Source of the DNA: Chloroflexus islandicus
Lineage (GTDB): Bacteria; Chloroflexota; Chloroflexia; Chloroflexales; Chloroflexaceae
Length of the DNA stretch: 64,000 nt
Reading direction: 5' to 3'
Assembly: GCF_001650695.1 (NCBI RefSeq)
Contig: NZ_LWQS01000071.1
Coordinates: forward strand, 1-64,000
Under the pieces are notes generated by a model. It worked only from the letters and a program-made list of their open reading frames with translations, did not search any database and was not told where the DNA came from. The translations under genes were made by a program, and so were the position numbers. Shown here one piece after another: positions 43,420-52,684 of this stretch. Within the stretch, counting starts at the first letter, position 1; the number at the start of each line of letters is the position of its first letter.

Positions 43420-44964
43420 GTGTGCGCTGATCAGATCGAACGGCTTCCTACCGGAATCACCGGCTTTGACCATATTGCCAACGGCGGCTTGCCTAAGGGC
43501 CGGACGACCCTTGTGTCAGGCACAGCTGGTAGCGCGAAGACGGTCTTTGCGGCCCAGTTTTTGGCGGCTGGCATTAAGCGGGGCGAGCCGGGCGTATTTG
43601 TGACGTTTGAAGAGACGCCGGAAGCCTTGCGCCGCAATATGCTTGGGTTTGGTTGGGATATTGCCCGCTGGGAGGCTGAGGGGAAATGGGCCTTTGTCGA
43701 TGTGTCGCCGCAGCCGGAAGAGGAGCTGGTTGAACTTGGATCGTACGATCTCGGTGCGTTGTTGGCGCGCATCGAGCATGCTGTGCGGAGTATCGGCGCG
43801 ATCCGGCTGTCGATGGATTCGCTCGGTGCGATCTTTACGCGCCTGAATGATTCGCGGGTGGTGCGCAACGAATTGCTCCGGATTGTCAGCACGCTGCGCC
43901 GGTTAGGAGTGACGGCGGTGCTGACTGCCGAGCGGACGCAGGAGTATGGCGAAATTGCCCGCTACGGCGTCGAGGAGTTTGTCTCGGATGACGTGGTGAT
44001 CCTGCGCAACCTGCTCGAAGATGAAAAGCGCCGGCGCACAGTCGAGATTCTCAAGTTCCGCGGCACCTCGCACCAGAAGGGCAGTTTCCCCTTCACCGTC
44101 ATTCCCGGCGAGGGTATTCACGTGATCCCGCTCTCGGCAATCGAGCTGAAGCAACGCTCGTCGAGCGTGCGCACCACGTCGGGCAACGCTGAACTCGACC
44201 GTATGTGCGGCGGCGGTTTCTTCCGCGATTCGATCGTGCTGGTGAGCGGCGCGACCGGCACTGGCAAGACGTTGATGGCGACCACGTTTATGGCCGCCGG
44301 TGTGCGCCAAAACGAGCGCTCGCTCCTGTTTGCCTTTGAAGAGAGCCGCGACCAGCTCTTCCGCAACGCGATCGGCTGGGGGATCGATTTCGAGCAGATG
44401 GAACGCGATGGCCTGCTGCGTGTGATCTGCAACTACCCCGAAGTGACCAGCCTCGAAGATCAACTGATCTTTATGAAGGCCGAAATTGATCGCTTCCGCC
44501 CGCAACGGGTGGCGGTTGACAGCCTCTCGGCGTTGGAACGGGTGGCGACGATTAAGGGCTTTCGCGAGTTTGTGATTGGCCTGACCTCGTTCATCAAGCA
44601 TCAAGAGATGGCCGGTCTCTATACTGCGACAACGCCAACCTTGCTCGGCGGTTCGTCGATTACCGAAGCGCATATTTCGACAATTACCGACTCAATCATT
44701 CTCTTGCGCTATGTTGAGTTGTTCGGCGAAATGCGCCGTGGGTTGACCGTCCTCAAGATGCGCGGATCGAGCCACGATAAAGATATTCGCGAATTTACTA
44801 TTGATAGTCGTGGCATGCATATTGGCCGGCCCTTCCGTAATATTTCCGGCATCTTGTCAGGGCAGTTTACCCACATTGCGCCGAGCGAAATTGACCGGCT
44901 GAGCGCGATGTTCCGCGATGACGAGGGCGACGAACCCGCCAGAGATACTGCGCCAACCAATTAA
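43420..44964 (+). CDS. kaiC: KaiC circadian-clock-type ATPase/autokinase
   Basis: 514 residues from the GTG at 43420 (AAGGAG upstream; an earlier GTG at 43396 lacks one). Double RecA-like protein. CI: LPTGITGFD, Walker A GTAGSAKT (34-41), catalytic Glu pair E64-E65. CII: Walker A GATGTGKT (277-284), E307-E308, and the phosphorylation pair S420-T421 in HISTITDSI, equivalent to S431/T432 of the cyanobacterial clock. The GEMRRGLTVLKMRGSSHDKDIREF segment is typical of true KaiC. CI Walker A has Ala instead of the second Gly. It forms hexamers that cycle through phosphorylation; without KaiA the system may act as an hourglass timer. Follows kaiB by 39 bases. Confidence 0.94.
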   Translation: MCADQIERLPTGITGFDHIANGGLPKGRTTLVSGTAGSAKTVFAAQFLAAGIKRGEPGVFVTFEETPEALRRNMLGFGWDIARWEAEGKWAFVDVSPQPEEELVELGSYDLGALLARIEHAVRSIGAIRLSMDSLGAIFTRLNDSRVVRNELLRIVSTLRRLGVTAVLTAERTQEYGEIARYGVEEFVSDDVVILRNLLEDEKRRRTVEILKFRGTSHQKGSFPFTVIPGEGIHVIPLSAIELKQRSSSVRTTSGNAELDRMCGGGFFRDSIVLVSGATGTGKTLMATTFMAAGVRQNERSLLFAFEESRDQLFRNAIGWGIDFEQMERDGLLRVICNYPEVTSLEDQLIFMKAEIDRFRPQRVAVDSLSALERVATIKGFREFVIGLTSFIKHQEMAGLYTATTPTLLGGSSITEAHISTITDSIILLRYVELFGEMRRGLTVLKMRGSSHDKDIREFTIDSRGMHIGRPFRNISGILSGQFTHIAPSEIDRLSAMFRDDEGDEPARDTAPTN

Positions 44965-44994
44965 CTTGTCATGTTCAAGTAGCACTGGCTGGGT

Positions 44995-47547
44995 GTGGGG
45001 GAGATTGCCACAGTGCAGCACGATCCTTCTGCTTCCGAACCACACAGCACTGCTGATCGTCCAGCGCCATATCCTGACCAACGATCGTTGCAGGCAATCG
45101 TGGCCAATAATAGCAATGCCCTGCTGGTGCTTGATCTTGCCGGTATGGTTCTGTTTGCCAATGAAGCTGCGCTGCGCCTGTTTGGCCGGCACGCCGATCA
45201 GGTGCAGGGCAGCCCGTTTGGCTTTCCCCTCCAACCGGGCCTGACGGTCGATGCTGAGATCGTGCGCCCTGATCACTCGGTGGTGATCGTTGATTTACGG
45301 GTTGAGCCGATCGAGTGGGAGGGGGCACCTGCTATGTTAGCGGTGCTCCACGACATTACCGAACGCAAACAGGCCGAGCAGTTGCTGATCGAAACCCAGC
45401 AATTGCTCCATTCGGCGCTCGATGCTCTGCCGTCGGCGATTGCTATTCTTGATCGGTATGGGCAGGTGTTGGCCGCTAATGTGCGTTGGTTGCAACTAGG
45501 CCCACTGCTTGGCGTCGAAGCGATCGATTGCACAGTTGGGGCATCGTTTTTGGCTGCCTGCCAGCTTGGGGTGGGGCCGGCAGTAGTGGTTACGGCAGCG
45601 ATCGAGCAACTGCTGGCGAGTGAACTGGAACGCTATGAAGGAGAGTTTGCTACAGTTACCCATGATCACTGCTGGCTAGCGATACGTGCAGTGCGGTTTG
45701 GGGCTAGCGAGCGAGTGCGGGTCGTGATGGTACTGGAAGATGTATCGGCCCGCCACCAAGCCGAGCAGATCGGTCTGGCGCGCCGGCGGGTGCTCGAGTT
45801 GATCGCTCGCCAGTACGATTTCAGAACCATTACGCGCGAGATGTTGCAGTTGCTCGGCGAGCAGATGACGGATTTAGTCTATGCCGCGTATGTGGTGCGT
45901 TCGGCGGCGGTTTTTGTGAGCTACAACCGTTACATTCTGCACGATGATCTGCCGCACTTGGATCAATGGGCCAGTGAATTACTCACCCGATTGCCATACC
46001 GTAATCAGCGGGTCAGCGAACTTGAGCCGGATTCGCCACATTGGCAGAAAATTCAGTCACTCATCCAGATGCAAATCATTAACCGCTGTTGGTTGATTGT
46101 CTTGCGCACCAATCGCGATCCGGCTGATGGGTGGCTATTGCTTTGCCGGCAAAGTGATACGCCACTAGCCTTAGAAGAACAGCAACTGCTCGATCATATC
46201 GAACAATTGACGACCATTGCGCTTGAACAGCACGCGACGCTGCACAAATTGGCGTACCAAGCCCATCACGATGCGTTGACCGGCTTGCCGAACCGGTTGT
46301 TGTTTGAAGATCGCTTGCAGCACGCTATCGAGCATGCGCGCCGTAATAATACGCTGGTAGCAGTGCTCTTTATCGATCTCGACCGCTTCAAGCAGGTGAA
46401 TGACACGCTTGGCCATGCGATCGGCGACCTCTTATTGATACAAGTGGCGCGCCGGTTTGAATTGTGCGTGCGGGCGACCGATACGCTGGCCCGGCATGGT
46501 GGTGATGAGTTTCTGTTGGCGTTGCCTGAGATTAATTCGCCGCAACAGGTCACTGCCATCGCGCGCCGCTTGCACGAAGCGCTTGAGCACCCATTTTTCA
46601 TTAATGGGCATGAAATTTTTGTGAGTGCCAGCATTGGCGCGAGCCTGTACCCGATCGATGGTACCGATGTGATCGCGTTGCAACGGGCGGCAGATATGGC
46701 GATGTATCGCGCCAAAGGCACCCTGCGCAATAGTTTTCAGTTCTTCGACGCAGCGATTACGAGTACATCGATCGAGCAATTACAGATCGAGACGCTGCTG
46801 CGGCGGGCGATTGAGCGCGATGAGTTGTTGTTGCACTATCAACCGAAAGTTGATCGCGCCGGGAAACTGGTTGGGTTTGAGGCGTTGATCCGCTGGCAGA
46901 ACGCTGAGCTTGGCATGGTCTCGCCGGCGCGTTTCATCCCCATTGCTGAAGATACAGGGTTAATCATTTCAATTGGCGCATGGGTGCTGCAAGAGATTGC
47001 CCGGCAAATGCGCGAATGGCGCGCGCAAGGTTTACCGATCGTGCCGGTGGCGGCCAATGTATCGGCTTTGCAATTCTCACAAAGCGGTTTTGTACAAACG
47101 GTGGCGGAAACTTTAGCGCAGGCCGATTTGCCCTTGGGCTGGCTCGAACTCGAATTGACCGAGAGCATGTTGATGGGGCAGATTGATGATTTACGCCGCC
47201 AACTGATTGATCTACGCCAATTGGGGGTGACGTTAGCGATTGATGACTTTGGCACTGGCTATTCGTCGTTGTCATACTTGCATCGCTTGCCAATTAATGT
47301 CCTCAAGATTGATCGCTCGTTTGTAGCGCGGCTCGATCAGTCTGATGCGATGGTCGAGCGTAGCCTCGTCAGCGCCATCATTTCGCTGGGCCATCACCTT
47401 GGTATGCAAATCGTGGCCGAAGGCGTCGAGACGGTTGGCCAACGCCAGATCTTGCTCGATGCCGGTTGTGATGTGTTTCAGGGCTACTACATTGGCCGTC
47501 CGCTGCCCGCTGAATCGGCAGCAGCATGGTTACATCCCCGGCGCTGA
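44995..47547 (+). CDS. PAS-PAS-GGDEF-EAL cyclic di-GMP protein
   Basis: 850 residues, GTG start at 44995; a GTG at 45013 preceded by GGGGAG is equally possible. PAS1 (~28-130) is a paralogue of PAS1 in the first operon gene, PAS2 ~135-260, then a GAF-like sensor region ~265-415. GGDEF domain ~425-590 with intact HGGDEF. EAL domain ~600-845 with FEALIRW, the metal motif DDFGTGYSSL, and AEGVET. Both synthesis and breakdown of cyclic di-GMP are chemically possible. It lies 30 bases after kaiC, so the Kai timer may feed into cyclic di-GMP control of motility or surface behaviour (inference from gene order). The hairpin at 47567 ends the operon. Confidence 0.93.
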   Translation: MGEIATVQHDPSASEPHSTADRPAPYPDQRSLQAIVANNSNALLVLDLAGMVLFANEAALRLFGRHADQVQGSPFGFPLQPGLTVDAEIVRPDHSVVIVDLRVEPIEWEGAPAMLAVLHDITERKQAEQLLIETQQLLHSALDALPSAIAILDRYGQVLAANVRWLQLGPLLGVEAIDCTVGASFLAACQLGVGPAVVVTAAIEQLLASELERYEGEFATVTHDHCWLAIRAVRFGASERVRVVMVLEDVSARHQAEQIGLARRRVLELIARQYDFRTITREMLQLLGEQMTDLVYAAYVVRSAAVFVSYNRYILHDDLPHLDQWASELLTRLPYRNQRVSELEPDSPHWQKIQSLIQMQIINRCWLIVLRTNRDPADGWLLLCRQSDTPLALEEQQLLDHIEQLTTIALEQHATLHKLAYQAHHDALTGLPNRLLFEDRLQHAIEHARRNNTLVAVLFIDLDRFKQVNDTLGHAIGDLLLIQVARRFELCVRATDTLARHGGDEFLLALPEINSPQQVTAIARRLHEALEHPFFINGHEIFVSASIGASLYPIDGTDVIALQRAADMAMYRAKGTLRNSFQFFDAAITSTSIEQLQIETLLRRAIERDELLLHYQPKVDRAGKLVGFEALIRWQNAELGMVSPARFIPIAEDTGLIISIGAWVLQEIARQMREWRAQGLPIVPVAANVSALQFSQSGFVQTVAETLAQADLPLGWLELELTESMLMGQIDDLRRQLIDLRQLGVTLAIDDFGTGYSSLSYLHRLPINVLKIDRSFVARLDQSDAMVERSLVSAIISLGHHLGMQIVAEGVETVGQRQILLDAGCDVFQGYYIGRPLPAESAAAWLHPRR

Positions 47548-47566
47548 AGCGAACTAAATCATGGCT

Positions 47567-47594
47567 AGCGCCCCACCGCCGTGGGTGGGGCGCT
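47567..47594. terminator. bidirectional hairpin ending the Kai operon
   Basis: AGCGCCCCACC (47567-47577) pairs with GGTGGGGCGCT (47584-47594). Lies between convergent stops at 47547 and 47620. Confidence 0.7.
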
Positions 47595-47619
47595 CCGGTT
47601 GCTGGCCGCAGGTTTGGCA

Positions 47620-48423
47620 CTATTGCTTGCGCCGCAAGGCGGCTTTCAGCAGACGCCAGATGGCGCGGTGGCGCGGCATGACTTCAAAGATCTGCCCATT
47701 CTTGCCCTCGCGCACGATGCGCAACGCGAGTTCTGCCGTCTCTTCGGCGGTGGTGCCGAAGATGTTCAAAACGCGCGGCAGTTGCTTGATCGCTTCCCCG
47801 CCGGGGCCAACCGTCTCAAAGTGGTTGATCATGTCGGTCGGCACCATCCCCGGCGTCAGCACGTTGAAGCGCAGATAGGGGTGATCTTGATAATCACGGG
47901 CAAAGGCTTCGGTTAAGCGCACAATCCCCGCCTTCGAGACGCTGTAGGCCGAGAGAAAGCGCTGCGGTCGCTTGGCGCCGCCGCCGGAAAGGTTGATGAT
48001 CTGGCCGTTGCGTTGTTTGATCATGTACGGCAAGGCGGCCCGGCAGCCATAATAGGTGCCGAGCAGGTTCACCTTAATGACCTGTTCCCACGCTTCGGGC
48101 GGCACGTCGAGGACGTAGCCGAATGGTCCCGAAATGCCGGCATTGTTAACCCACAGGTCGATCCGGCCCATCCGCTCGGCGGCAGTCGCGGCGAGGGCCT
48201 CGACTTCGAGGCGATTGCTGACATCGCAGCGGACGCCGCTCACCTTGAGGCCAGCGGCTTGCATTGCACGTTCGGCTTCGGCTAGGTTGGCGGCATTGGT
48301 CGACGAAATCACGACCTGCGCGCCGGCGCGGGCTAATGCTTCCGCGATGGCCCGCCCGATCCCCCGGCTGCCGCCGGTCACGACTGCGGTCAGGTTACGC
48401 ACATCGGTTGTCTTCTGAGCCAT
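47620..48423 (-). CDS. short-chain dehydrogenase/reductase
   Basis: 267 residues from the ATG at 48423 (GAGGAGA upstream; seven more codons in frame ahead). Rossmann motif TGGSRGIG, NNAG, catalytic Ser in INLSGGG and YSVSK. Substrate unknown; the long C-terminal tail (FEVMPRHRAIWRLLKAALRRKQ) is basic and unusual. FabG-like enzymes and sugar or steroid dehydrogenases are all possible. Monocistronic on the minus strand, sharing a hairpin terminator with the Kai operon. Confidence 0.82.
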   Translation of the reverse strand: MAQKTTDVRNLTAVVTGGSRGIGRAIAEALARAGAQVVISSTNAANLAEAERAMQAAGLKVSGVRCDVSNRLEVEALAATAAERMGRIDLWVNNAGISGPFGYVLDVPPEAWEQVIKVNLLGTYYGCRAALPYMIKQRNGQIINLSGGGAKRPQRFLSAYSVSKAGIVRLTEAFARDYQDHPYLRFNVLTPGMVPTDMINHFETVGPGGEAIKQLPRVLNIFGTTAEETAELALRIVREGKNGQIFEVMPRHRAIWRLLKAALRRKQ

Positions 48424-48522
48424 GGTCTCCTCGTTGTGATACAAGCAGGACAGACACCGTAATGGCTGCGCAGGTTGGATACTGCGTTGTTTATGCTGGC
48501 GGCTGAAACCTCCGGCCCCCGA

Positions 48523-49647
48523 TTAGCGCCGGCGAATCGTCAACCGGTCGCCCTCGCGCACCGCACGGATCGGCGCACCGCGAAGCGCTGCCGGCAAGAG
48601 CAGGTGCCGCCGGTATGGCCCCAGCGAGACGATCAGTTCATCACCGCTCACGCTCACGGTAAGATCTTCACGGGCGACACCCGGCAGCAACAGGCTGATA
48701 AACGGATCGGTCTGCGAACCAATGCCAATCGGTGGCGGCAGCGGCGCCGGCGGGTGCAGCAACCCTTTCCCGATTGTCACTAACGGCGCCGGCCCGTGAG
48801 GCGTGGCGTGAAACGGCAGACGCAACAGCGGCAAGTTCGGCCAGCGCGCCGCGACGGCGGCTACGACCGTAGCCTGCTCTAAAACCGGGGTGGCGAGTTC
48901 GTGGCCATCACTCACCACCGGCAATAGCGGGCCGGCGATCAGCGCATCGAGATTCAGGCCAAAGAGTGTCAAGGCGGGTGCATACAACGTTGCCGCGCGC
49001 AAGCCAGCTTGATCGGGCCGGATCACCAAACGCGCCCGCACCCGCGTTGGGTCGAGTGCAGCGTCGCGCAACTGCTCAAACCGTACCCGCGCCTCTTGCA
49101 TCTGCCCAATCTGCTCGAATGGCAGCAGATTGGCCGGTAACGCTGCGCGCGCCAACGACTCGCTTGATTGGCCGGGGCCACGATCGAGCCCAAAGAGTTG
49201 CCGCATCAGCCAGCGAAAGGTGTCGGGAACGGCCAGCGCGCGCAAGAGGCCATCTGGCGGCCCGGCATCAACGCAGATGAGCTGGTAGCCGCGTTGGGCA
49301 TGGCCGGCCAGACGATAGACGGCCAAAAACAGTTCGAGACCGGGCAGCAATGGCAGATCATCGCCAGCGATAGGTGGGCCGGGCAAGCTGATGCGTGCGC
49401 GGAGTTCATTCCACGTTGCGCTCAAATCCGCCAGTGGCTGGAACGTCCAGAGATCAAACTGGGGGGCGAGGCTAGCCGGCTGAGGCGCTAGTGGGGCGCC
49501 TAAGAGGGTCGCGCAGTCGTGGGTGGGCGTGAGACTGGCAAGCAGGGTGGGTTGGCCTTGCGCGGCTGAAGCAACTGCCGTAGCGGCTGCGGCGAGGGCG
49601 CTCGCTTCACCGCTAAAAATAATGATCTGCGCAGTAGTGGGCCACAT
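48523..49647 (-). CDS. ArsA-like protein with C-terminal HSP20-like domain and degenerate P loop
   Basis: 374 residues. The layout follows bacterial ArsA/Get3-type ATPases: N-terminal strand (QIIIFSGEASALAAAATAVASA), LICVDAGPPDGLLRAL at the position of the ArsA 'DTAPTGHTLRLL' motif, and a C-terminal ~75-residue alpha-crystallin-like ArsA_HSP20 domain (PFISLLLPGVAREDLTV...LIVSLGPYRRHLLLP). The P loop that should read GKGGVGKT is absent, so nucleotide hydrolysis is unlikely. Get3/ArsA relatives handle membrane proteins or metalloids. I infer a pseudo-ATPase partner of an active homologue elsewhere. GC-rich, standing alone. Confidence 0.7.
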   Translation of the reverse strand: MWPTTAQIIIFSGEASALAAAATAVASAAQGQPTLLASLTPTHDCATLLGAPLAPQPASLAPQFDLWTFQPLADLSATWNELRARISLPGPPIAGDDLPLLPGLELFLAVYRLAGHAQRGYQLICVDAGPPDGLLRALAVPDTFRWLMRQLFGLDRGPGQSSESLARAALPANLLPFEQIGQMQEARVRFEQLRDAALDPTRVRARLVIRPDQAGLRAATLYAPALTLFGLNLDALIAGPLLPVVSDGHELATPVLEQATVVAAVAARWPNLPLLRLPFHATPHGPAPLVTIGKGLLHPPAPLPPPIGIGSQTDPFISLLLPGVAREDLTVSVSGDELIVSLGPYRRHLLLPAALRGAPIRAVREGDRLTIRRR

Positions 49648-49841
49648 AGCGATCGTCCTGTTTGCAGCACAGGTCTGTGCAGGTGGTTGCTGATTGTATT
49701 ATATGCAACTTTGCTAACATGGTGGTTGCGATTGGCCAGCGGATATGGCAAACACTTGGTACCGCCGATCAGCTATAATGAGTCGTGGTCAACGCTTACG
49801 GAGCGTTCCCTTTATGTGGTTGTCCAGCTCAGGGAGGCACC
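49648..49841. other. divergent promoter region
   Basis: Minus-strand TATAAT (49703-49698) for the ArsA-like gene and plus-strand TATAAT (49774-49779) for the one-carbon operon; -35 matches are weak on both sides. GGGAGG at 49832-49837 is the ribosome binding site of the next gene. Confidence 0.5.
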
Positions 49842-50480
49842 ATGTCAGAATCATTGATGCAACAGCCGCTCGGCGCTATTCTCGACGCACTGGCCTCGCG
49901 CGCGCCTACTCCCGGTGGTGGCAGCGTCGCTGCCCTGACCGGCGCGATGGCTGCCGGTTTGGTGAGTATGGTGTGTGAACTGACAATCGGTAAACCGCAG
50001 TTTGCCGAGGTTGAAGGCGAGTTGCGCGCGATCCATGCGCAGGCCGAACAGTTGCGGGCCGAATTGCAGCGGCTGGCTGATGAAGATATTGCCGTTTTCA
50101 ACCGGCTAGCAGCGGCGTACAAGCTGCCACGCACCACCGAGGCCGATGCAGCGACGCGCAAAGCGGCGATCCAGCAGATTACCCGCTTGGCCGCCGAAGT
50201 GCCGTTGCGCACCGCGCAAGCCGCGGCGGCGTTGTTGCCGCTCTGTACGACGCTGGCCAACAATTGCGCCCGGCTGGTGGTGAGCGATGTGGGGGTTGCC
50301 GTCTTGCTGGTACGGGCTACGGTGCAGAGCGCGGCGCTCAATGTTGAAATCAACCTCGCTGCACTCGAGGATCAGGTGTTCGTGCGCCAAACACGCGCCC
50401 AGTTGCAAGATCTGCTGATCGGGCTTGGTGATGAAGTTGACGGCATTGTCACCATTGTCCGGGGAAGGATGGCGGCATGA
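49842..50480 (+). CDS. cyclodeaminase/methenyl-THF cyclohydrolase family protein (FchA-like)
   Basis: 212 residues from the ATG at 49842 (GGGAGG upstream). All-helical FTCD_C-type domain with the signature [23 protein letters not shown] near the N terminus. Family members are formiminotetrahydrofolate cyclodeaminases or, as stand-alone ~210-residue proteins, methenyltetrahydrofolate cyclohydrolases (FchA). No formiminotransferase half is present, so cyclohydrolase is more likely. folD starts inside its last codons (4-base overlap, ATGA), so the two are translationally coupled, which argues for a shared one-carbon role. Confidence 0.82.
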   Translation: MSESLMQQPLGAILDALASRAPTPGGGSVAALTGAMAAGLVSMVCELTIGKPQFAEVEGELRAIHAQAEQLRAELQRLADEDIAVFNRLAAAYKLPRTTEADAATRKAAIQQITRLAAEVPLRTAQAAAALLPLCTTLANNCARLVVSDVGVAVLLVRATVQSAALNVEINLAALEDQVFVRQTRAQLQDLLIGLGDEVDGIVTIVRGRMAA

Positions 50481-51334
50481 GCGCCCAGATTCTCGATGGT
50501 CGCGCGCTAGCCCAAGAGCTGCGCGCCGAGGCGGCGGCGCAGATTGCCGAGTTGCGCATGCGGATTGATCGCGCTCCAACGATTGCGGTCGTCCAAGTAG
50601 GTGACGATCCCGCTGCGACGCGCTACGTGCGCAGCATCGACCGGCTATGCCAGTCGCTGGGGGCGGCATGCCGGGCCATTGCCCTGCCGGCAACCACCGA
50701 CCAAGCCGATCTGGAAGCGACGGTCTCGCACCTGAGCGCCGATGACCGGGTTGATGGCATCTTGCTGCAACTGCCGCTACCGGCGGGCTTGTCGCTCGAT
50801 GGCGTCTTGCATCGTCTTGTCCCAGAAAAGGATCTCGACGGCATTCACCCGATCAATGCTGGCTTGCTGGCACAGGGGCGCCCGGCGTTGACGCCAAATA
50901 CCCCTGCCGGCGGGATGGAGCTGCTGCGCCGGTATGGGATTGAAGTGCGCGGCAAGCGGGCGGCCGTGGTGGGCCGCTCGGCGATTGTGGGCCGGCCCAT
51001 GGCCCTGCTCTTGCTACAGGCCGATGCTACCGTCACCATTTGCCATTCGCGCACCCCCGATTTGGGCGCTGTCTTGCGCGAGTGTGACATCATCGCCGCC
51101 GCGGCTGGCCGGCCCGGCCTCATTACGGCTGAGATGATTAAACCCGGCGCGACGGTGATCGATTTCGGCACCAACGTACTGGCCGATGGCAGTATGGTCG
51201 GTGATGTCGATTATGCTGGGGCGGTGGAAGTGGCGGGCGCTATTACACCGGTACCCGGCGGCACTGGCCCGGTGACGAATGTGATGCTCATGCAGAATCT
51301 GATCAAAGCAACCCGCACCCGGTTAGGGATATGA
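50477..51334 (+). CDS. folD: FolD-type methylene-THF dehydrogenase lacking the cyclohydrolase lysine
   Basis: 285 residues. Clear FolD fold: [51 protein letters not shown] (NADP site), DFGTN, and [12 protein letters not shown]. The conserved YVxxK motif, whose Lys is needed for cyclohydrolase activity, reads YVRSI here (Y50, I54; ATC at 50636). The PCTP motif is PNTP. By analogy with lysine mutants of human MTHFD1 the dehydrogenase step should remain while methenyl-THF hydrolysis is lost. The upstream coupled gene is a stand-alone cyclohydrolase family member. The stop overlaps the next start by 4 bases. Confidence 0.9.
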   Translation: MSAQILDGRALAQELRAEAAAQIAELRMRIDRAPTIAVVQVGDDPAATRYVRSIDRLCQSLGAACRAIALPATTDQADLEATVSHLSADDRVDGILLQLPLPAGLSLDGVLHRLVPEKDLDGIHPINAGLLAQGRPALTPNTPAGGMELLRRYGIEVRGKRAAVVGRSAIVGRPMALLLLQADATVTICHSRTPDLGAVLRECDIIAAAAGRPGLITAEMIKPGATVIDFGTNVLADGSMVGDVDYAGAVEVAGAITPVPGGTGPVTNVMLMQNLIKATRTRLGI

Positions 51335-52638
51335 AAATCCTCGTGCTCGGCAATGATGGGCGCTGCCACGCGCTAGTCTGGAAGCTCTTCGCTAGCCCAA
51401 CCGCCGATGTGCTGGTGGCGCCGGGCAATGGCGGCGCCTGCCAGATAGCGCCGCAGGTTGATCTCGATCCGGCGCAGCCGGCCCAAGTCGCGCAGTGGGC
51501 GTTTAACGAGCAGATCGATCTGATCGTGCCGGCGAGCAGCGAACCACTCTGGGCCGGGTTGGTGGATGAAGTGGTGAGTATGCACATCGGCGTCTGCGGC
51601 GCATCGCAGCGCAGCACACGCATCGAGTGGAGCCGCTGCTACGCCAAAGAGTTGCTGCTGCGCTACCAATTGCCCACGCCGGCGGGGCGATGTTTTGCTA
51701 GCTTGCCGATGGCGGAAAAGTACCTCGCCGCGCAACCGCTGCCGGTAGTGCTGCGTGGCGACCATCCCGCCGCCGGCGAGGGGGTTTACCACGATCGCTA
51801 CGCTGCCTTGGAAGCCTTACGCGCGTTGTTTGTGTCGCGGCCAGTGGAGGGCAGCAGTCACGGGGTGGTGATTGAAGAGTATGTGAGCGGGCCAGTGGTG
51901 AGCTTTTCAGCCATTACTGATGGCAGCCATTTGGTATCGCTGCTGCCGGCCCGTATCTATGACGGGATGGGGCCGCAACCGGATAGCCCTCCTGCGCCGG
52001 GTATGGGTGCGATTACCGGTAATTCCGCCTATGCCCAGAAGCTGAGGGCGTACCTCGAACGCCACCTGATGCAGCCATTGGTCGCGGCCATTGCCCGCGA
52101 ACAATTGCCCTATTGGGGGATCATCGGCGTTGACTGCGTGATCGGCGCGCAGGGGCCGCGGATTATCGGGTTGCGCTGTAGTTTGCGCGATATGGAAGCG
52201 CAGGCAGTCTTGCCGCGTTTGATCGACGATCTGGCGCCCTACTTCGAGGCCGCCATTGCTCGCAGTCTGCACCGTTTGCCGCCTCTGCGCTGGCGCGATG
52301 AAGCAAGTGTGGCCTTGGCGCTGGTAACGCAGGGCTACCCGCACCACTACCCCATCAACGCCGCGGTGGAAGGGGTCAGCGAAGTTGAAGAAGGCGTGCT
52401 GGTCTTCCACGATCAGACCGAGTCGCCGCATATCTTGCGCTACGATCCGTCGCGGCGCGACCGGTTGTTTGGCGGTGGCAGCGGCGGCTTGTATCTGACC
52501 GGCGGGCATGTGGCGACGGTGGTGGCGCTCGGCGCTACGCTGGCCGGCGCGCGCGGGAGAGCCATTATCAACGCCGAGCGGATCCGTTTTCCCGGACGCA
52601 CCTATCGCGAAGACGTTGGCGCGAGCGAACAAGCGTAG
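51331..52638 (+). CDS. PurD-like ATP-grasp protein, probably catalytically altered
   Basis: 435 residues, the length of phosphoribosylamine-glycine ligase. Recognisable PurD order: [42 protein letters not shown]-grasp B domain, [23 protein letters not shown], and the C-terminal GYP..Y. Several conserved positions differ: GREHA reads GRCHA, the Lys-rich AAGKGV reads AAGEGV, and the metal-binding EFNxRFGDPE reads [10 protein letters not shown]. Activity as a normal GAR synthetase is therefore doubtful. Last gene of a three-gene coupled unit with FchA-like and FolD, so a role around folate or formyl transfer is suggested. A functional purD may lie elsewhere. Confidence 0.75.
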   Translation: MKILVLGNDGRCHALVWKLFASPTADVLVAPGNGGACQIAPQVDLDPAQPAQVAQWAFNEQIDLIVPASSEPLWAGLVDEVVSMHIGVCGASQRSTRIEWSRCYAKELLLRYQLPTPAGRCFASLPMAEKYLAAQPLPVVLRGDHPAAGEGVYHDRYAALEALRALFVSRPVEGSSHGVVIEEYVSGPVVSFSAITDGSHLVSLLPARIYDGMGPQPDSPPAPGMGAITGNSAYAQKLRAYLERHLMQPLVAAIAREQLPYWGIIGVDCVIGAQGPRIIGLRCSLRDMEAQAVLPRLIDDLAPYFEAAIARSLHRLPPLRWRDEASVALALVTQGYPHHYPINAAVEGVSEVEEGVLVFHDQTESPHILRYDPSRRDRLFGGGSGGLYLTGGHVATVVALGATLAGARGRAIINAERIRFPGRTYREDVGASEQA

Positions 52639-52664
52639 GGGCGGAATACCATTCCGCCCCTACG
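52634..52664 (+). terminator. 14-bp perfect hairpin ending the one-carbon operon
   Basis: 52634-52647 pairs with 52651-52664 (loop ACC); the stem includes the PurD-like stop codon TAG. No T-run. Confidence 0.65.
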
Positions 52665-52684
52665 GCATGTGATAAGGTGATGAT

